64,000 bases of DNA, from positions 1-64,000 of the IMG/VR virus record IMGVR_UViG_3300032334_001019. One strand, 5' to 3'. The notes beneath the pieces were generated by a model. That model saw only the letters and a program-made list of their open reading frames with translations, made no database searches and was not told the origin of the DNA. Each line of letters opens with the position of its first letter. The first letter of the stretch is position 1. The stretch comes from a virus. Both the position numbers and the translations under genes were made by a program. Of this stretch, positions 56,886-63,403 are shown piece after piece.

Positions 56886-57686
56886 CTATGCAGTCAACTC
56901 TTTAATTACAGAAAATATACCAGATAGATCCTTTTGATCTGTAACTATAATGAAATCATCTATATTGAAATCTTTAGATATCTGTTTAATTTGATTAATA
57001 ACTTCTTCGTGAGTGCCTTTGATAGTATGATTGGGTTTAATTGTATACTGGTATTGATTATATTCGACGGTATCTAGGCTTTGACCTTCTTTAAGTACTA
57101 GTGGATCAATTATTAGTATTAGTTTAGTATTCGTAATCTTGTCAAGTATATGCTCATTAAGCATATATTCTCCTACAATCAGGTAGTCTGCATAGTTATT
57201 TGCTATTCTTATGGTGGTATCAGATGAGCCAACTACACATAACTTTGCATCAAAGTCAAACTCTTTCATTAAATAAACAAACTTTTCCATCCAAGGCTCA
57301 GTTAATGCAACTCTTTTTTCATGATCATCTAGTATGGATGGATCTCCTGGATATGCTTGAATTACCATATTTTCTCTATTTTCATCATATCTGCCAGCAA
57401 CTAGGTTAAGATCTAGTCTTTTATGAGCAAAATTGTTAACTGACTTAAATATTTTTGCAGCATATTCTGGTGTAATACCATAGGCAGGCAGTGCAAGCAT
57501 CATCTTAATCTTTTTGGTTGCATTAAGCATTGGAAACAAATGAATTGAAAAATCTATACCTCTTGGGCCATAAGGAAGTAATATGGATGTTATGTTTGAA
57601 TTTTCCATATCTTTAGCCATGCGGATAAGTCCATCACCCTCTACTGGCCAACCCACACGATGCATCCAGTGAAATTTTATGCTCAT
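56886..57686 (-). CDS. Luciferase-like monooxygenase (SsuD-like)
   Basis: 266 residues. KIKMMLALPAYGITPEYAAK and KRLDLNLVAGRYDENRE (about 58-105) fit the bacterial-luciferase-like TIM barrel near alkanesulfonate monooxygenase SsuD. CVVGSSDTTIRIANNYADYLIVGE (shown in part, about 149-172) corresponds to its GGSS...A region. The enzyme would use FMNH2 or F420 and O2. It is shorter than SsuD (about 380). The start is fixed by TATAAT 6 bases upstream. Confidence 0.75.
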   Translation of the reverse strand: MSIKFHWMHRVGWPVEGDGLIRMAKDMENSNITSILLPYGPRGIDFSIHLFPMLNATKKIKMMLALPAYGITPEYAAKIFKSVNNFAHKRLDLNLVAGRYDENRENMVIQAYPGDPSILDDHEKRVALTEPWMEKFVYLMKEFDFDAKLCVVGSSDTTIRIANNYADYLIVGEYMLNEHILDKITNTKLILIIDPLVLKEGQSLDTVEYNQYQYTIKPNHTIKGTHEEVINQIKQISKDFNIDDFIIVTDQKDLSGIFSVIKELTA

Positions 57687-57692
57687 TATTAA

Positions 57693-57698
57693 ATTATA
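57693..57698 (-). promoter_or_regulatory. TATAAT -10 box, leaderless
   Basis: Six bases before the ATG at 57686 (minus strand). Confidence 0.55.
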
Positions 57699-57744
57699 CC
57701 TGATTTAAAGTTCGGCGGAAAATAGAAGTAACAAACCATCTTAT

Positions 57745-57757
57745 GCCCTACACGGGC
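57745..57757 (-). other. Short GC hairpin in intergenic gap
   Basis: GCCC-TACAC-GGGC stem between the third short sulfotransferase-like gene and the monooxygenase, with no T-run. A weak terminator or pause site is possible; nothing else is seen in this 88-base gap. Confidence 0.3.
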
Positions 57758-57774
57758 GGTATTGGTTAATATAT

Positions 57775-58272
57775 CTACACAAGCCTACGAGATAGTAATA
57801 GATTATATGCCTCATATGCCTTAGATAAGTCATAGCCATCTAAATGGTTTTGACCATACAACTCTGAAGTAGTACTTGATACTAAATAAACCTCATCAGG
57901 CCTATCAATCATAGAGTCTTCATATGTATGGTCAATGACTGGTTTGTTTAATATATAGGATATTGAGTCTATAACTGCATCTGGGTTTTTTATCAGGGTA
58001 TCGTAATCAATAACAGCATTAGCCCTAGTATATAACAAACCATATAGTGCCGTATATTTATCTATCTCTGCCTGTATGCCTATATCCTGATGATAATGTG
58101 ATGACATAGTTATGAAAGACTGAAGTGTATCTTTAGGGTTTCTTGCTATAGTAAAGACAAAGCCATCTGCATCATCTATCAGGTGTGAGCCATCTATCCT
58201 AGTATCTAACTTTTGTACAATCAATGCTCTTAAGTAATGTGAGCCAGATCTAGGATAGGTAATTATGATCAT
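57775..58272 (-). CDS. Short sulfotransferase-like protein 3
   Basis: 165 residues. ITYPRSGSHYLRAL (4-17) and FTIARNPKDTLQSFI (about 39-53) match the loop and 3'-phosphate element of the other two, but the rest has diverged. The start is set by TATACT 6 bases upstream. It lies upstream of the luciferase-like monooxygenase in the same direction. Confidence 0.65.
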   Translation of the reverse strand: MIIITYPRSGSHYLRALIVQKLDTRIDGSHLIDDADGFVFTIARNPKDTLQSFITMSSHYHQDIGIQAEIDKYTALYGLLYTRANAVIDYDTLIKNPDAVIDSISYILNKPVIDHTYEDSMIDRPDEVYLVSSTTSELYGQNHLDGYDLSKAYEAYNLLLSRRLV

Positions 58273-58278
58273 ATATTT

Positions 58279-58284
58279 AGTATA
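58279..58284 (-). promoter_or_regulatory. TATACT -10 box, leaderless
   Basis: Six bases before the ATG at 58272 (minus strand). Confidence 0.55.
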
Positions 58285-58315
58285 ACATATGGCTCAAAGT
58301 TTATATCCCCTGGCT

Positions 58316-58498
58316 TTAGTCACAGGATACACAGTAATATGGAGCACGAAGGTGATCTGGAGCAATAAATGATGGTTTGCCACATCTTACACATACTGCT
58401 CTGACTAAACCATTGTCTTCCATCTCAAATCTAAATGATCTTGTGTAGTATACCCTTGTGGCATACCAGGTGAAGGCTATAGCGATTATTGTTATCAT
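58316..58498 (-). CDS. Membrane-anchored zinc-ribbon protein
   Basis: 60 residues from ATG 58498. A hydrophobic N-terminal helix (ITIIAIAFTWYAT), then CVRCG and YYCVSCD as a four-Cys zinc ribbon. It lies 1 base after the upstream gene. Unknown role. Confidence 0.55.
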   Translation of the reverse strand: MITIIAIAFTWYATRVYYTRSFRFEMEDNGLVRAVCVRCGKPSFIAPDHLRAPYYCVSCD

Positions 58499-58499
58499 T

Positions 58500-58631
58500 T
58501 TACTCCTCAAAACTCATTTGTGATGACCAAAAGTCATTATTGTCTGTTTCAATTTCATCTACAACGACATGACAATTAGAACAAGTTACCTTGCCATCTA
58601 AGTCAATTTCATAGTAATGTCTACAGTCCAT
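58500..58631 (-). CDS. Small zinc-ribbon protein
   Basis: 43 residues: DCRHYYE (C3/H5), TCSNCHV (C17/C20), acidic end. TACTAT (TAnnnT) lies 6 bases before the ATG. Confidence 0.55.
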   Translation of the reverse strand: MDCRHYYEIDLDGKVTCSNCHVVVDEIETDNNDFWSSQMSFEE

Positions 58632-58637
58632 AACTCT

Positions 58638-58643
58638 ATAGTA
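58638..58643 (-). promoter_or_regulatory. TACTAT -10 box, leaderless
   Basis: TAnnnT-type hexamer six bases before the ATG at 58631 (minus strand). Confidence 0.35.
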
Positions 58644-58672
58644 CCACATCAAGGTTAACAGATATCCACAGG

Positions 58673-58795
58673 TTAGCAGTTATGAGTATAGCCACAATCA
58701 GGACATTTCTCTCCTGGATTTGCTACACAATCATCACACCAATCTGGAGCATCCTTCCAAGATTTACCTAAAGAATCATATTCTGGTTTGTCCAT
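58673..58795 (-). CDS. Small zinc-ribbon protein
   Basis: 40 residues: WCDDC (C20/C23) and KCPDCG (C31/C34), a compact four-Cys ribbon. TATACT lies 6 bases before the ATG. Confidence 0.6.
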   Translation of the reverse strand: MDKPEYDSLGKSWKDAPDWCDDCVANPGEKCPDCGYTHNC

Positions 58796-58801
58796 GTGTC
58801 T

Positions 58802-58807
58802 AGTATA
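58802..58807 (-). promoter_or_regulatory. TATACT -10 box, leaderless
   Basis: Six bases before the ATG at 58795 (minus strand). Confidence 0.55.
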
Positions 58808-58881
58808 TCAAAAGATATTGTAATTTGATAGTGGATTTGTCGATAAATCATCTTACTGATGATATTTCTAGATAGGGTAGA

Positions 58882-58911
58882 AGTGGAGTAAAGTGGAGGA
58901 TAGTGGAGTAC
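58882..58911. repeat. Three 10-bp direct repeats
   Basis: AGTGGAGTAA, AGTGGAGGAT, AGTGGAGTAC in a row, one helical turn each, in a gene-free stretch. Same-face spacing suits cooperative protein binding. Confidence 0.6.
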
Positions 58912-59199
58912 TGAGCATTTATTTGAAGGCGCCGTAATTTCCACAACGGCCAAACCACCTATCTTTCAAACCACCATATCCCTCATATACCACATATGGG
59001 GAATATTGTCAAACCTTCGTAATATTGTTTGGGCATTATATACCCTGAAACAGGGTTTGTCAAGCCCCAAACCACATATATTTGTATAATGTATTGTCGA
59101 CAAATCTCCAAATATCAGAGAAAAATTAAATAAAAATATATAAAGGTTTGATAAATATTTAAATATCAGGATAAAAGGTTTGATATCGTAATATAGGGG

Positions 59200-59436
59200 T
59201 TATTCTGTATCAGAGTTGGCTTGTTTGTATACCTTGCCTAGTTCCCGCCCAATTTTGCGGGGGTTGAGAACCTCTGGATCTACGCCTGATAAATCGGCGG
59301 GGGTAAAAGAGAAGAAACGATTAACAATAGGAACATACTTAGTAACAGATACAAAACCATTCCATAGGTTATCACTGAATGCTTGATATTGTTTTGGATC
59401 TTGCTTAGCATAGTCTGCAAAATGTGATCTTCCCAT
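59200..59436 (-). CDS. Hypothetical small protein
   Basis: 78 residues with FVSVTKYVPIVNRFFSFTPADL and a helical C-terminus. The start is set by TATAAT 6 bases upstream. It lies between two halves of the repeat region, so it could be an origin-linked factor; no family recognised. Confidence 0.5.
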   Translation of the reverse strand: MGRSHFADYAKQDPKQYQAFSDNLWNGFVSVTKYVPIVNRFFSFTPADLSGVDPEVLNPRKIGRELGKVYKQANSDTE

Positions 59437-59442
59437 ATAAGA

Positions 59443-59448
59443 ATTATA
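59443..59448 (-). promoter_or_regulatory. TATAAT -10 box, leaderless
   Basis: Six bases before the ATG at 59436 (minus strand). Confidence 0.55.
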
Positions 59449-59574
59449 TCATGGTTTGACAAACAAGGTTTTATATGATAAAAGGTTTGGTACGGGGAAA
59501 AGAATTTGTCTTTCGTAATCTGGTTTGGGGAAAATAATTGTTTGATCGTAATATGGTTTGATATGAATGTTTGG

Positions 59575-59600
59575 TATGTCCGATATGTCCGAATTCACGT
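59575..59600. promoter_or_regulatory. Tandem TATGTCCGA element, copy 1
   Basis: Two TATGTCCGA units in a row (59575, 59584) followed by TTCACGT (59594-59600). A close relative lies at 62292. Probable shared regulator-binding site. Confidence 0.45.
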
Positions 59601-59625
59601 GGCGATTTTCTGGCAGCACAAAGCA

Positions 59626-59640
59626 GGGGCGCAAGGCCCC
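59626..59640 (-). terminator. GC-rich hairpin, likely terminator
   Basis: GGGGC-GCAAG-GCCCC downstream of the minus-strand gene ending at 59654; the T-run is weak. Confidence 0.45.
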
Positions 59641-59653
59641 CACCTGTGACTGA

Positions 59654-59950
59654 TTATTCTATTGTGTTTTTCTTGATGTGTGACTCTGCCAAGAGAGCAG
59701 GAAGTGTGATTTCATCAAATGATTCAATCTCTTCCTCTGTAAGTTCGATAGCCTGAATAAACATCTCAAACGATTCAACAATGTATTGCTCACCTAGTGG
59801 TGAGATTTCTTTTACTAAACCTTCAGCAACATAGTATGCCAATGGCAATCCAATGTCGTTATACTCAATGAAGTTACTAAAATCCTCATCGTCCCTGAAG
59901 TTAATCCACAGTTCTCCTAAGATCCCTGCCTTGTCTGCCAAATCTACCAT
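59654..59950 (-). CDS. Acidic hypothetical protein
   Basis: 98 residues, strongly acidic (ELTEEEIESFDE). Helical, no family recognised. It overlaps the upstream gene by 7 bases. Actinophage early regions often hold such acidic proteins. Confidence 0.5.
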   Translation of the reverse strand: MVDLADKAGILGELWINFRDDEDFSNFIEYNDIGLPLAYYVAEGLVKEISPLGEQYIVESFEMFIQAIELTEEEIESFDEITLPALLAESHIKKNTIE

Positions 59951-60177
59951 ACTGGTCTCCCTGTCTTTATCTCTTGCATAAGTTTATCATACTCCTCCCC
60001 CGCTGTCAAGGCAACAACCTCAAAGCGGTCATAGACAATCTTAGGCAGGTTTCTAACTAAATAATAACCAACTCGTTCTAGGTCAATAGAAAAGTCCTCT
60101 GTCATCAACTTGCCAATACGCTCTGCTTGTCGTGTTTCTTTGTTTGCACCATTAAGACTAGTAAGCCTTCTAGACAT
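59944..60177 (-). CDS. Hypothetical small protein
   Basis: 77 residues, helical and basic at the start (MSRRLTSLNGANKETRQAERIG). A good AGGAG site precedes the ATG, unlike the leaderless genes around. No family recognised. Confidence 0.5.
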   Translation of the reverse strand: MSRRLTSLNGANKETRQAERIGKLMTEDFSIDLERVGYYLVRNLPKIVYDRFEVVALTAGEEYDKLMQEIKTGRPVW

Positions 60178-60202
60178 AGTTCTCCTCTCTATTCATTGTA
60201 CC

Positions 60203-60244
60203 AAAAAAGTATTGGGGGCGCAAGGTGGCAGGCCCCACGCCCCC
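60203..60244 (-). terminator. Terminator hairpin with T6
   Basis: GGGGGCG (60214-60220) pairs with CGCCCCC (60238-60244). On the minus strand, TTTTTT follows at 60208-60203 after five bases. Ends the operon 60261-61583. Confidence 0.6.
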
Positions 60245-60260
60245 TATAGGTAAGGGAGAC

Positions 60261-60623
60261 CTAGGCCCCTACCTCCGCAGCAACAGGTGCATAGGCTAAG
60301 ACAAATACATCCCAGCCAACGGCATTGCCCTGTTCATCAATAACAGTATGATTAATCAAGTCAACAATCACAGTGGTCTCGCCCAAATCATAGTTGGTTC
60401 CAGTGATGGAGTAAATTCCAAAGCCGTGCTCATCCAGAACAGAATCTTGAATAAGATAACTAATCATCATACGGGTGGCATATGATGGATCAGTCCACCT
60501 AGGCTTAGCATGCTCCAGGGCCATGGCAATATCACGACGCCAGCCAGTCTCACCCCAATGGCTGTACAAAACAACTGCAGATGACAGTTCGTCCTTAAAA
60601 ACAAAGTTAATCCGTGCTCCCAT
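60261..60623 (-). CDS. Conserved actinophage-type hypothetical protein
   Basis: 120 residues from ATG 60623 (TAATG overlap). VVLYSHWGETGWRRDIAMALEH and PRWTDPSYATRMMISYLI recall a conserved hypothetical family in actinophages (LYSHWGG...A..RW.DPSY..R). Unknown function. The C-terminus ends AYAPVAAEVGA. Confidence 0.6.
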   Translation of the reverse strand: MGARINFVFKDELSSAVVLYSHWGETGWRRDIAMALEHAKPRWTDPSYATRMMISYLIQDSVLDEHGFGIYSITGTNYDLGETTVIVDLINHTVIDEQGNAVGWDVFVLAYAPVAAEVGA

Positions 60624-60769
60624 TAGTTTTCTTCCTTCCAAGATACAATTGATAGTTGACTTAAAATTTCATTGCAAAGGTCAGCCTCATTATCTGATTC
60701 AGCCTCATAACTAAATGTCATGTAATCACCTGTTGGTTCAAAGATGATTTCTACTTTATATTCGTTCAT
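60623..60769 (-). CDS. Small hypothetical protein
   Basis: 48 residues, MNEYKVEIIFEPTGDY start, beta then helix. TAATG overlap with the next gene; its ATG overlaps the preceding stop by one base. Unknown function. Confidence 0.5.
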   Translation of the reverse strand: MNEYKVEIIFEPTGDYMTFSYEAESDNEADLCNEILSQLSIVSWKEEN

Positions 60770-61209
60770 TAGATTGCTCCTAGGTCTCTTAGTTCTTCAA
60801 TACTAGCACAGCCTGCACATTTTTGCAACTCCTCAAACTTTTCAAAATGTAGAGTTGCTTGCTCGTCATCCCATATCATCTCACAATTTGGGCATTCGTA
60901 AGATGGTTCGATAACCGATACCTGATAATCCTTGCTTTCATCCCAAGGTACCTCAGTAACAAAATAGCCAATCCTATTAACAATGCAGCGACCATTAATA
61001 ACATAGGTACCCCCATCATCTCCGTCAATGTATGTCCAAGTATATAATGGGTCAGCGTCAGAAACATACTGTACTTCATCACCGTAGGTCTCAAACATAA
61101 TGCCACCTTCGCCATTGTCAAATGAAGCATTTTCATCTAGATGATTGGTGATAGGCTTGTAGGTCTCTAGCCATTCATCAAAGTCTATCTCTATAAGTTC
61201 GTTAGGCAA
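60769..61209 (-). CDS. Acidic Cys-containing hypothetical protein
   Basis: 146 residues from TTG 61209, 7 bases after AGGAG; an ATG at 61224 would put that site inside the gene. C-terminal ECPNCEM and KCAGCASI (about 105-138) form a zinc-ribbon-like four-Cys set. The front is acidic (IDFDEWLETYK). Unknown role, possibly DNA-mimic-like. Confidence 0.55.
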   Translation of the reverse strand: MPNELIEIDFDEWLETYKPITNHLDENASFDNGEGGIMFETYGDEVQYVSDADPLYTWTYIDGDDGGTYVINGRCIVNRIGYFVTEVPWDESKDYQVSVIEPSYECPNCEMIWDDEQATLHFEKFEELQKCAGCASIEELRDLGAI

Positions 61210-61441
61210 AGTACTTCTCCTCAATGTTTTTGCGGTCTATAGATAAATTATAGGTCATGCAGTATGCACTTGTCAAGGCTTCCATATACCCTTCCAAAAA
61301 TCTATCAGCATTGCCTTCCATGGCGTACTCGCACTCCAGCATTTCTTGCTTTAGCCACCCATGCATGAGGTCAATCAGAGGTATAGAGATGTCCTCTAAT
61401 GGTTTAGTTAAATATTCGGGGATGAATGGATACTTACTCAT
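61202..61441 (-). CDS. Hypothetical helical protein
   Basis: 79 residues, helical, with MHGWLKQEMLECEYAMEG. No family recognised. It overlaps both neighbours by 8 bases. Confidence 0.5.
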   Translation of the reverse strand: MSKYPFIPEYLTKPLEDISIPLIDLMHGWLKQEMLECEYAMEGNADRFLEGYMEALTSAYCMTYNLSIDRKNIEEKYFA

Positions 61442-61583
61442 TGATTACTTCAATCAGATGTTTAACAGCATAGATTTGTCCCTCGATATCTACCACATGG
61501 ATAGAGGCTGGGTTTTCTTCAAGGTCTTGTTCAAGACTTATAAGGTGCAGGTTTAGATACTCTTTAAATGTTTTTAGGTCCAT
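61434..61583 (-). CDS. Small hypothetical protein
   Basis: 49 residues (MDLKTFKEYLNLHLISLEQD start). TATAAT lies 6 bases before the ATG, making it the promoter-proximal gene of the 60261-61583 operon. Confidence 0.55.
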   Translation of the reverse strand: MDLKTFKEYLNLHLISLEQDLEENPASIHVVDIEGQIYAVKHLIEVINE

Positions 61584-61586
61584 ATA

Positions 61587-61826
61587 TTAATTATAAGGGT
61601 TGGTGTTGATTTTTACAAGTTTTGCTGGTGTGACCTTCATCACAGGCTCATCGTCAGGTGTTGGATCTTCATCCACATGTGTAACAGTAGTATTCCATTT
61701 GCTTAATAGGATTACATGTGATGTAGCATGGCAAATACAGGCGGGATCAATCTGAGGATTAACAGATGCGCTAATCTCTATAAGAGCATCACAATCAGTA
61801 CAAAGATAACTATACTTAGTCCACAT
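61587..61826 (-). CDS. Zinc-ribbon-like protein
   Basis: 79 residues. YLCTDCDALIEI (C9/C12) and ACICHAT (C30/C32, H33) form a likely metal site; the C-terminus is acidic then basic. It lies 1 base after the upstream small gene. Confidence 0.55.
   Translation of the reverse strand: MWTKYSYLCTDCDALIEISASVNPQIDPACICHATSHVILLSKWNTTVTHVDEDPTPDDEPVMKVTPAKLVKINTNPYN
61590..61595 (-). promoter_or_regulatory. TATAAT -10 box, leaderless
   Basis: Six bases before the ATG at 61583 (minus strand); inside the last codons of the gene above. Confidence 0.55.
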
Positions 61827-61827
61827 A

Positions 61828-61917
61828 TTAGTCTCCTTGATTAACTAGATAAGCACGAACTTCTTCCAGGGCATCAATAGCCTGTTCACATACTACAATC
61901 ATATCTTCTCTAGTCAT
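61828..61917 (-). CDS. Very small helical protein
   Basis: 29 residues, one acidic amphipathic helix. TAATG overlap with the upstream gene and 1 base to the downstream ATG. Possibly real because of tight coupling. Confidence 0.4.
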   Translation of the reverse strand: MTREDMIVVCEQAIDALEEVRAYLVNQGD

Positions 61918-62066
61918 TAGTCAAAATACCCTTCTGCCCATAGACCCTGGAGGAATGCATAGGTCTTAGCCAAACCATCAGAAACAGTTTCATCTGTTGT
62001 GTAATCATGAGCGGTACCAACTGAGTTAATCATTTCATCTAACTCTATTTTAGTATATCCTAGCAT
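61917..62066 (-). CDS. Small hypothetical protein
   Basis: 49 residues (MLGYTKIELDEMINSVGTAH start), TAATG overlaps on both sides. Helical, acidic. Unknown. Confidence 0.5.
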   Translation of the reverse strand: MLGYTKIELDEMINSVGTAHDYTTDETVSDGLAKTYAFLQGLWAEGYFD

Positions 62067-62224
62067 TATTCAACATACCCCACAATCATTTGCATAGCCT
62101 GGTGTAGGAAGCAATCGCAATCCCCACCATTCATATTTTCCATTAGTTCAAAGTGTGAGAAGTTATCCTCGTAGATAGCGGTAAGTAGTTCATCTATTGT
62201 GTATGGTTTATAGGTCGTTGTCAT
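62066..62224 (-). CDS. Small acidic protein
   Basis: 52 residues (MTTTYKPYTIDELLTAIYED start), with a CDC pair near residue 36. First gene of the operon that runs down to 61587. TAGAAT lies 6 bases before the ATG, with a -35. Confidence 0.55.
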   Translation of the reverse strand: MTTTYKPYTIDELLTAIYEDNFSHFELMENMNGGDCDCFLHQAMQMIVGYVE

Positions 62225-62230
62225 AGATTA

Positions 62231-62259
62231 ATTCTACCCTAGACTGGGGAAAAATGCAA
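62231..62259 (-). promoter_or_regulatory. Promoter TTGCAT-N17-TAGAAT, leaderless
   Basis: Minus-strand -35 TTGCAT (62259-62254) and -10 TAGAAT (62236-62231), spacer 17, six bases before the ATG at 62224. One of few leaderless sites with a recognisable -35. Confidence 0.6.
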
Positions 62260-62291
62260 GTCATCTTAAAGTTTTTATATAAGAAATTTCA

Positions 62292-62317
62292 TTGTCCGAA
62301 ATGTCCGTTTTTCACGT
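62292..62317. promoter_or_regulatory. Tandem xTGTCCGxx element, copy 2
   Basis: TTGTCCGAA and ATGTCCGTT in tandem (period 9), then TTCACGT, as at 59575. It lies about 55-80 bases upstream of the promoter at 62231. Confidence 0.45.
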
Positions 62318-62344
62318 CCCGCATTTTTATGCATATCAGTGAAT

Positions 62345-62373
62345 AAAAATTGAGCAGTTTATTCTCATGCTCA
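62345..62373 (-). terminator. Hairpin terminator after DUF932 gene
   Basis: TGAGCA (62351-62356) pairs with TGCTCA (62368-62373); on the minus strand ATTTTT follows. It ends the gene at 62387. Confidence 0.55.
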
Positions 62374-62386
62374 GGAGATTTTTTAT

Positions 62387-63403
62387 TTATGCAATCTGCA
62401 AAGTGCTTTGCACAATTTTGAGCAAACGATTTTTCTCTGCGTTAATTGCAGGGTCAAATCCGCTTGCACTTGCAAGGATAGATTCGTTAGAACCACCACG
62501 AGCAGAACGATACCAATCTAAACGCTCTGTGAGCGCATTGAAAGCGCCCCATGCGTTACCAGCAATCATTCCGTTAAACTCGCCTGTGTAGATGTCGTTA
62601 ATAACATCGACCTTGTTTTCCCACTTCTTGAACGCACCCTTAGAGTCTTTTTCAGGCTTAGGGTATGCAGCAAGAATGATGTCGTTGAATTGCTTAGCAT
62701 TGACTTCTGTTTCAATCATAGCCTTAGCCATGAGGTCAAAAGAATCCATGTACTTATGAGCCATGCCTAATGTCTCACGAGCAACTTGTACCTTGCCAGC
62801 AGCAGTTTGCGTGTGGCGAATCTTGAAAGATTGCTTGATGCCATTCTTACGCTTAGTAGTGTTAAGTGCAAGATTGAGGGTGTTAGCGCACACAACACGA
62901 ACAGGTGTTATGCTTGCTTGAATAGCGATTGAGCCATCGTGTGATGTGTTGATTAGAAGATAAGTCTTTACCTTATCTGCTACACCGTTAGGGTCAAGAA
63001 CTGTTTCACGCTCTAGTGCTAAAGCGCCAAATACTACACGACCACCCTTGATTGAGCCAGCGGTCTCCCAACGACCTCCGCCGTCAAGAATGTTATCACC
63101 AAATGAAAATAAATCTTCATTCTGCATAACATGATAACGCTCACCTACGACACCTAAAATGTCTGTCTGTGAATTATCTGTAGGGTTAGTACGCAAAACA
63201 TACTGGTATGTCTTGTCGCTTGTTAAATGTGATGGGGTTTCCAAATCTTCCAGACGAACATTCCAACCATTGAGGTTTGCAGCCTCTAGCATTTCTGCTG
63301 TTGTTTTTTCTTCTGTAAATACGGTACCCAATCCATGCCAAGCGGGTTCACGAAATGATGCGAATGAAGCCTTACCATTTTGTGTTTCGATTTCATGTGC
63401 CAT
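62387..63403 (-). CDS. DUF932 phage/plasmid-type protein
   Basis: 338 residues from ATG 63403, preceded by AAAGGAG. PAWHGLGTVF (about 20-29), the LGVVGERYHVMQNEDLFSF block (about 80-98) and RVVCANTLNLAL (about 179-190) are the signature of the DUF932 phage/plasmid protein family. The family is very abundant in phages with unknown role, often expressed early at high level. The terminator and promoter mark it as a single-gene unit. A longer frame from 63550 lacks a site. Confidence 0.85.
   Translation of the reverse strand: MAHEIETQNGKASFASFREPAWHGLGTVFTEEKTTAEMLEAANLNGWNVRLEDLETPSHLTSDKTYQYVLRTNPTDNSQTDILGVVGERYHVMQNEDLFSFGDNILDGGGRWETAGSIKGGRVVFGALALERETVLDPNGVADKVKTYLLINTSHDGSIAIQASITPVRVVCANTLNLALNTTKRKNGIKQSFKIRHTQTAAGKVQVARETLGMAHKYMDSFDLMAKAMIETEVNAKQFNDIILAAYPKPEKDSKGAFKKWENKVDVINDIYTGEFNGMIAGNAWGAFNALTERLDWYRSARGGSNESILASASGFDPAINAEKNRLLKIVQSTLQIA

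Larger units (their letters stand above)
58930..59580. repeat. Iteron-like repeat region (origin or control candidate)
   Basis: Five CGTAAT copies (58933, 59018, 59187, 59514, 59547) and about ten GGTTTG/CAAACC copies in both directions, often joined as TCGTAATATxGGTTTG. The part at 58808-59199 has no gene on either strand and is very AT-rich; the copies flank the small gene at 59200. Organisation resembles replication origin iterons or a regulator array. Confidence 0.5.

Noticed and set aside
58882-59580. CRISPR array
   Set aside because: Repeats are 6-10 bases, in both orientations and irregularly spaced; no 25-37 base repeats or uniform spacers, and no cas operon.
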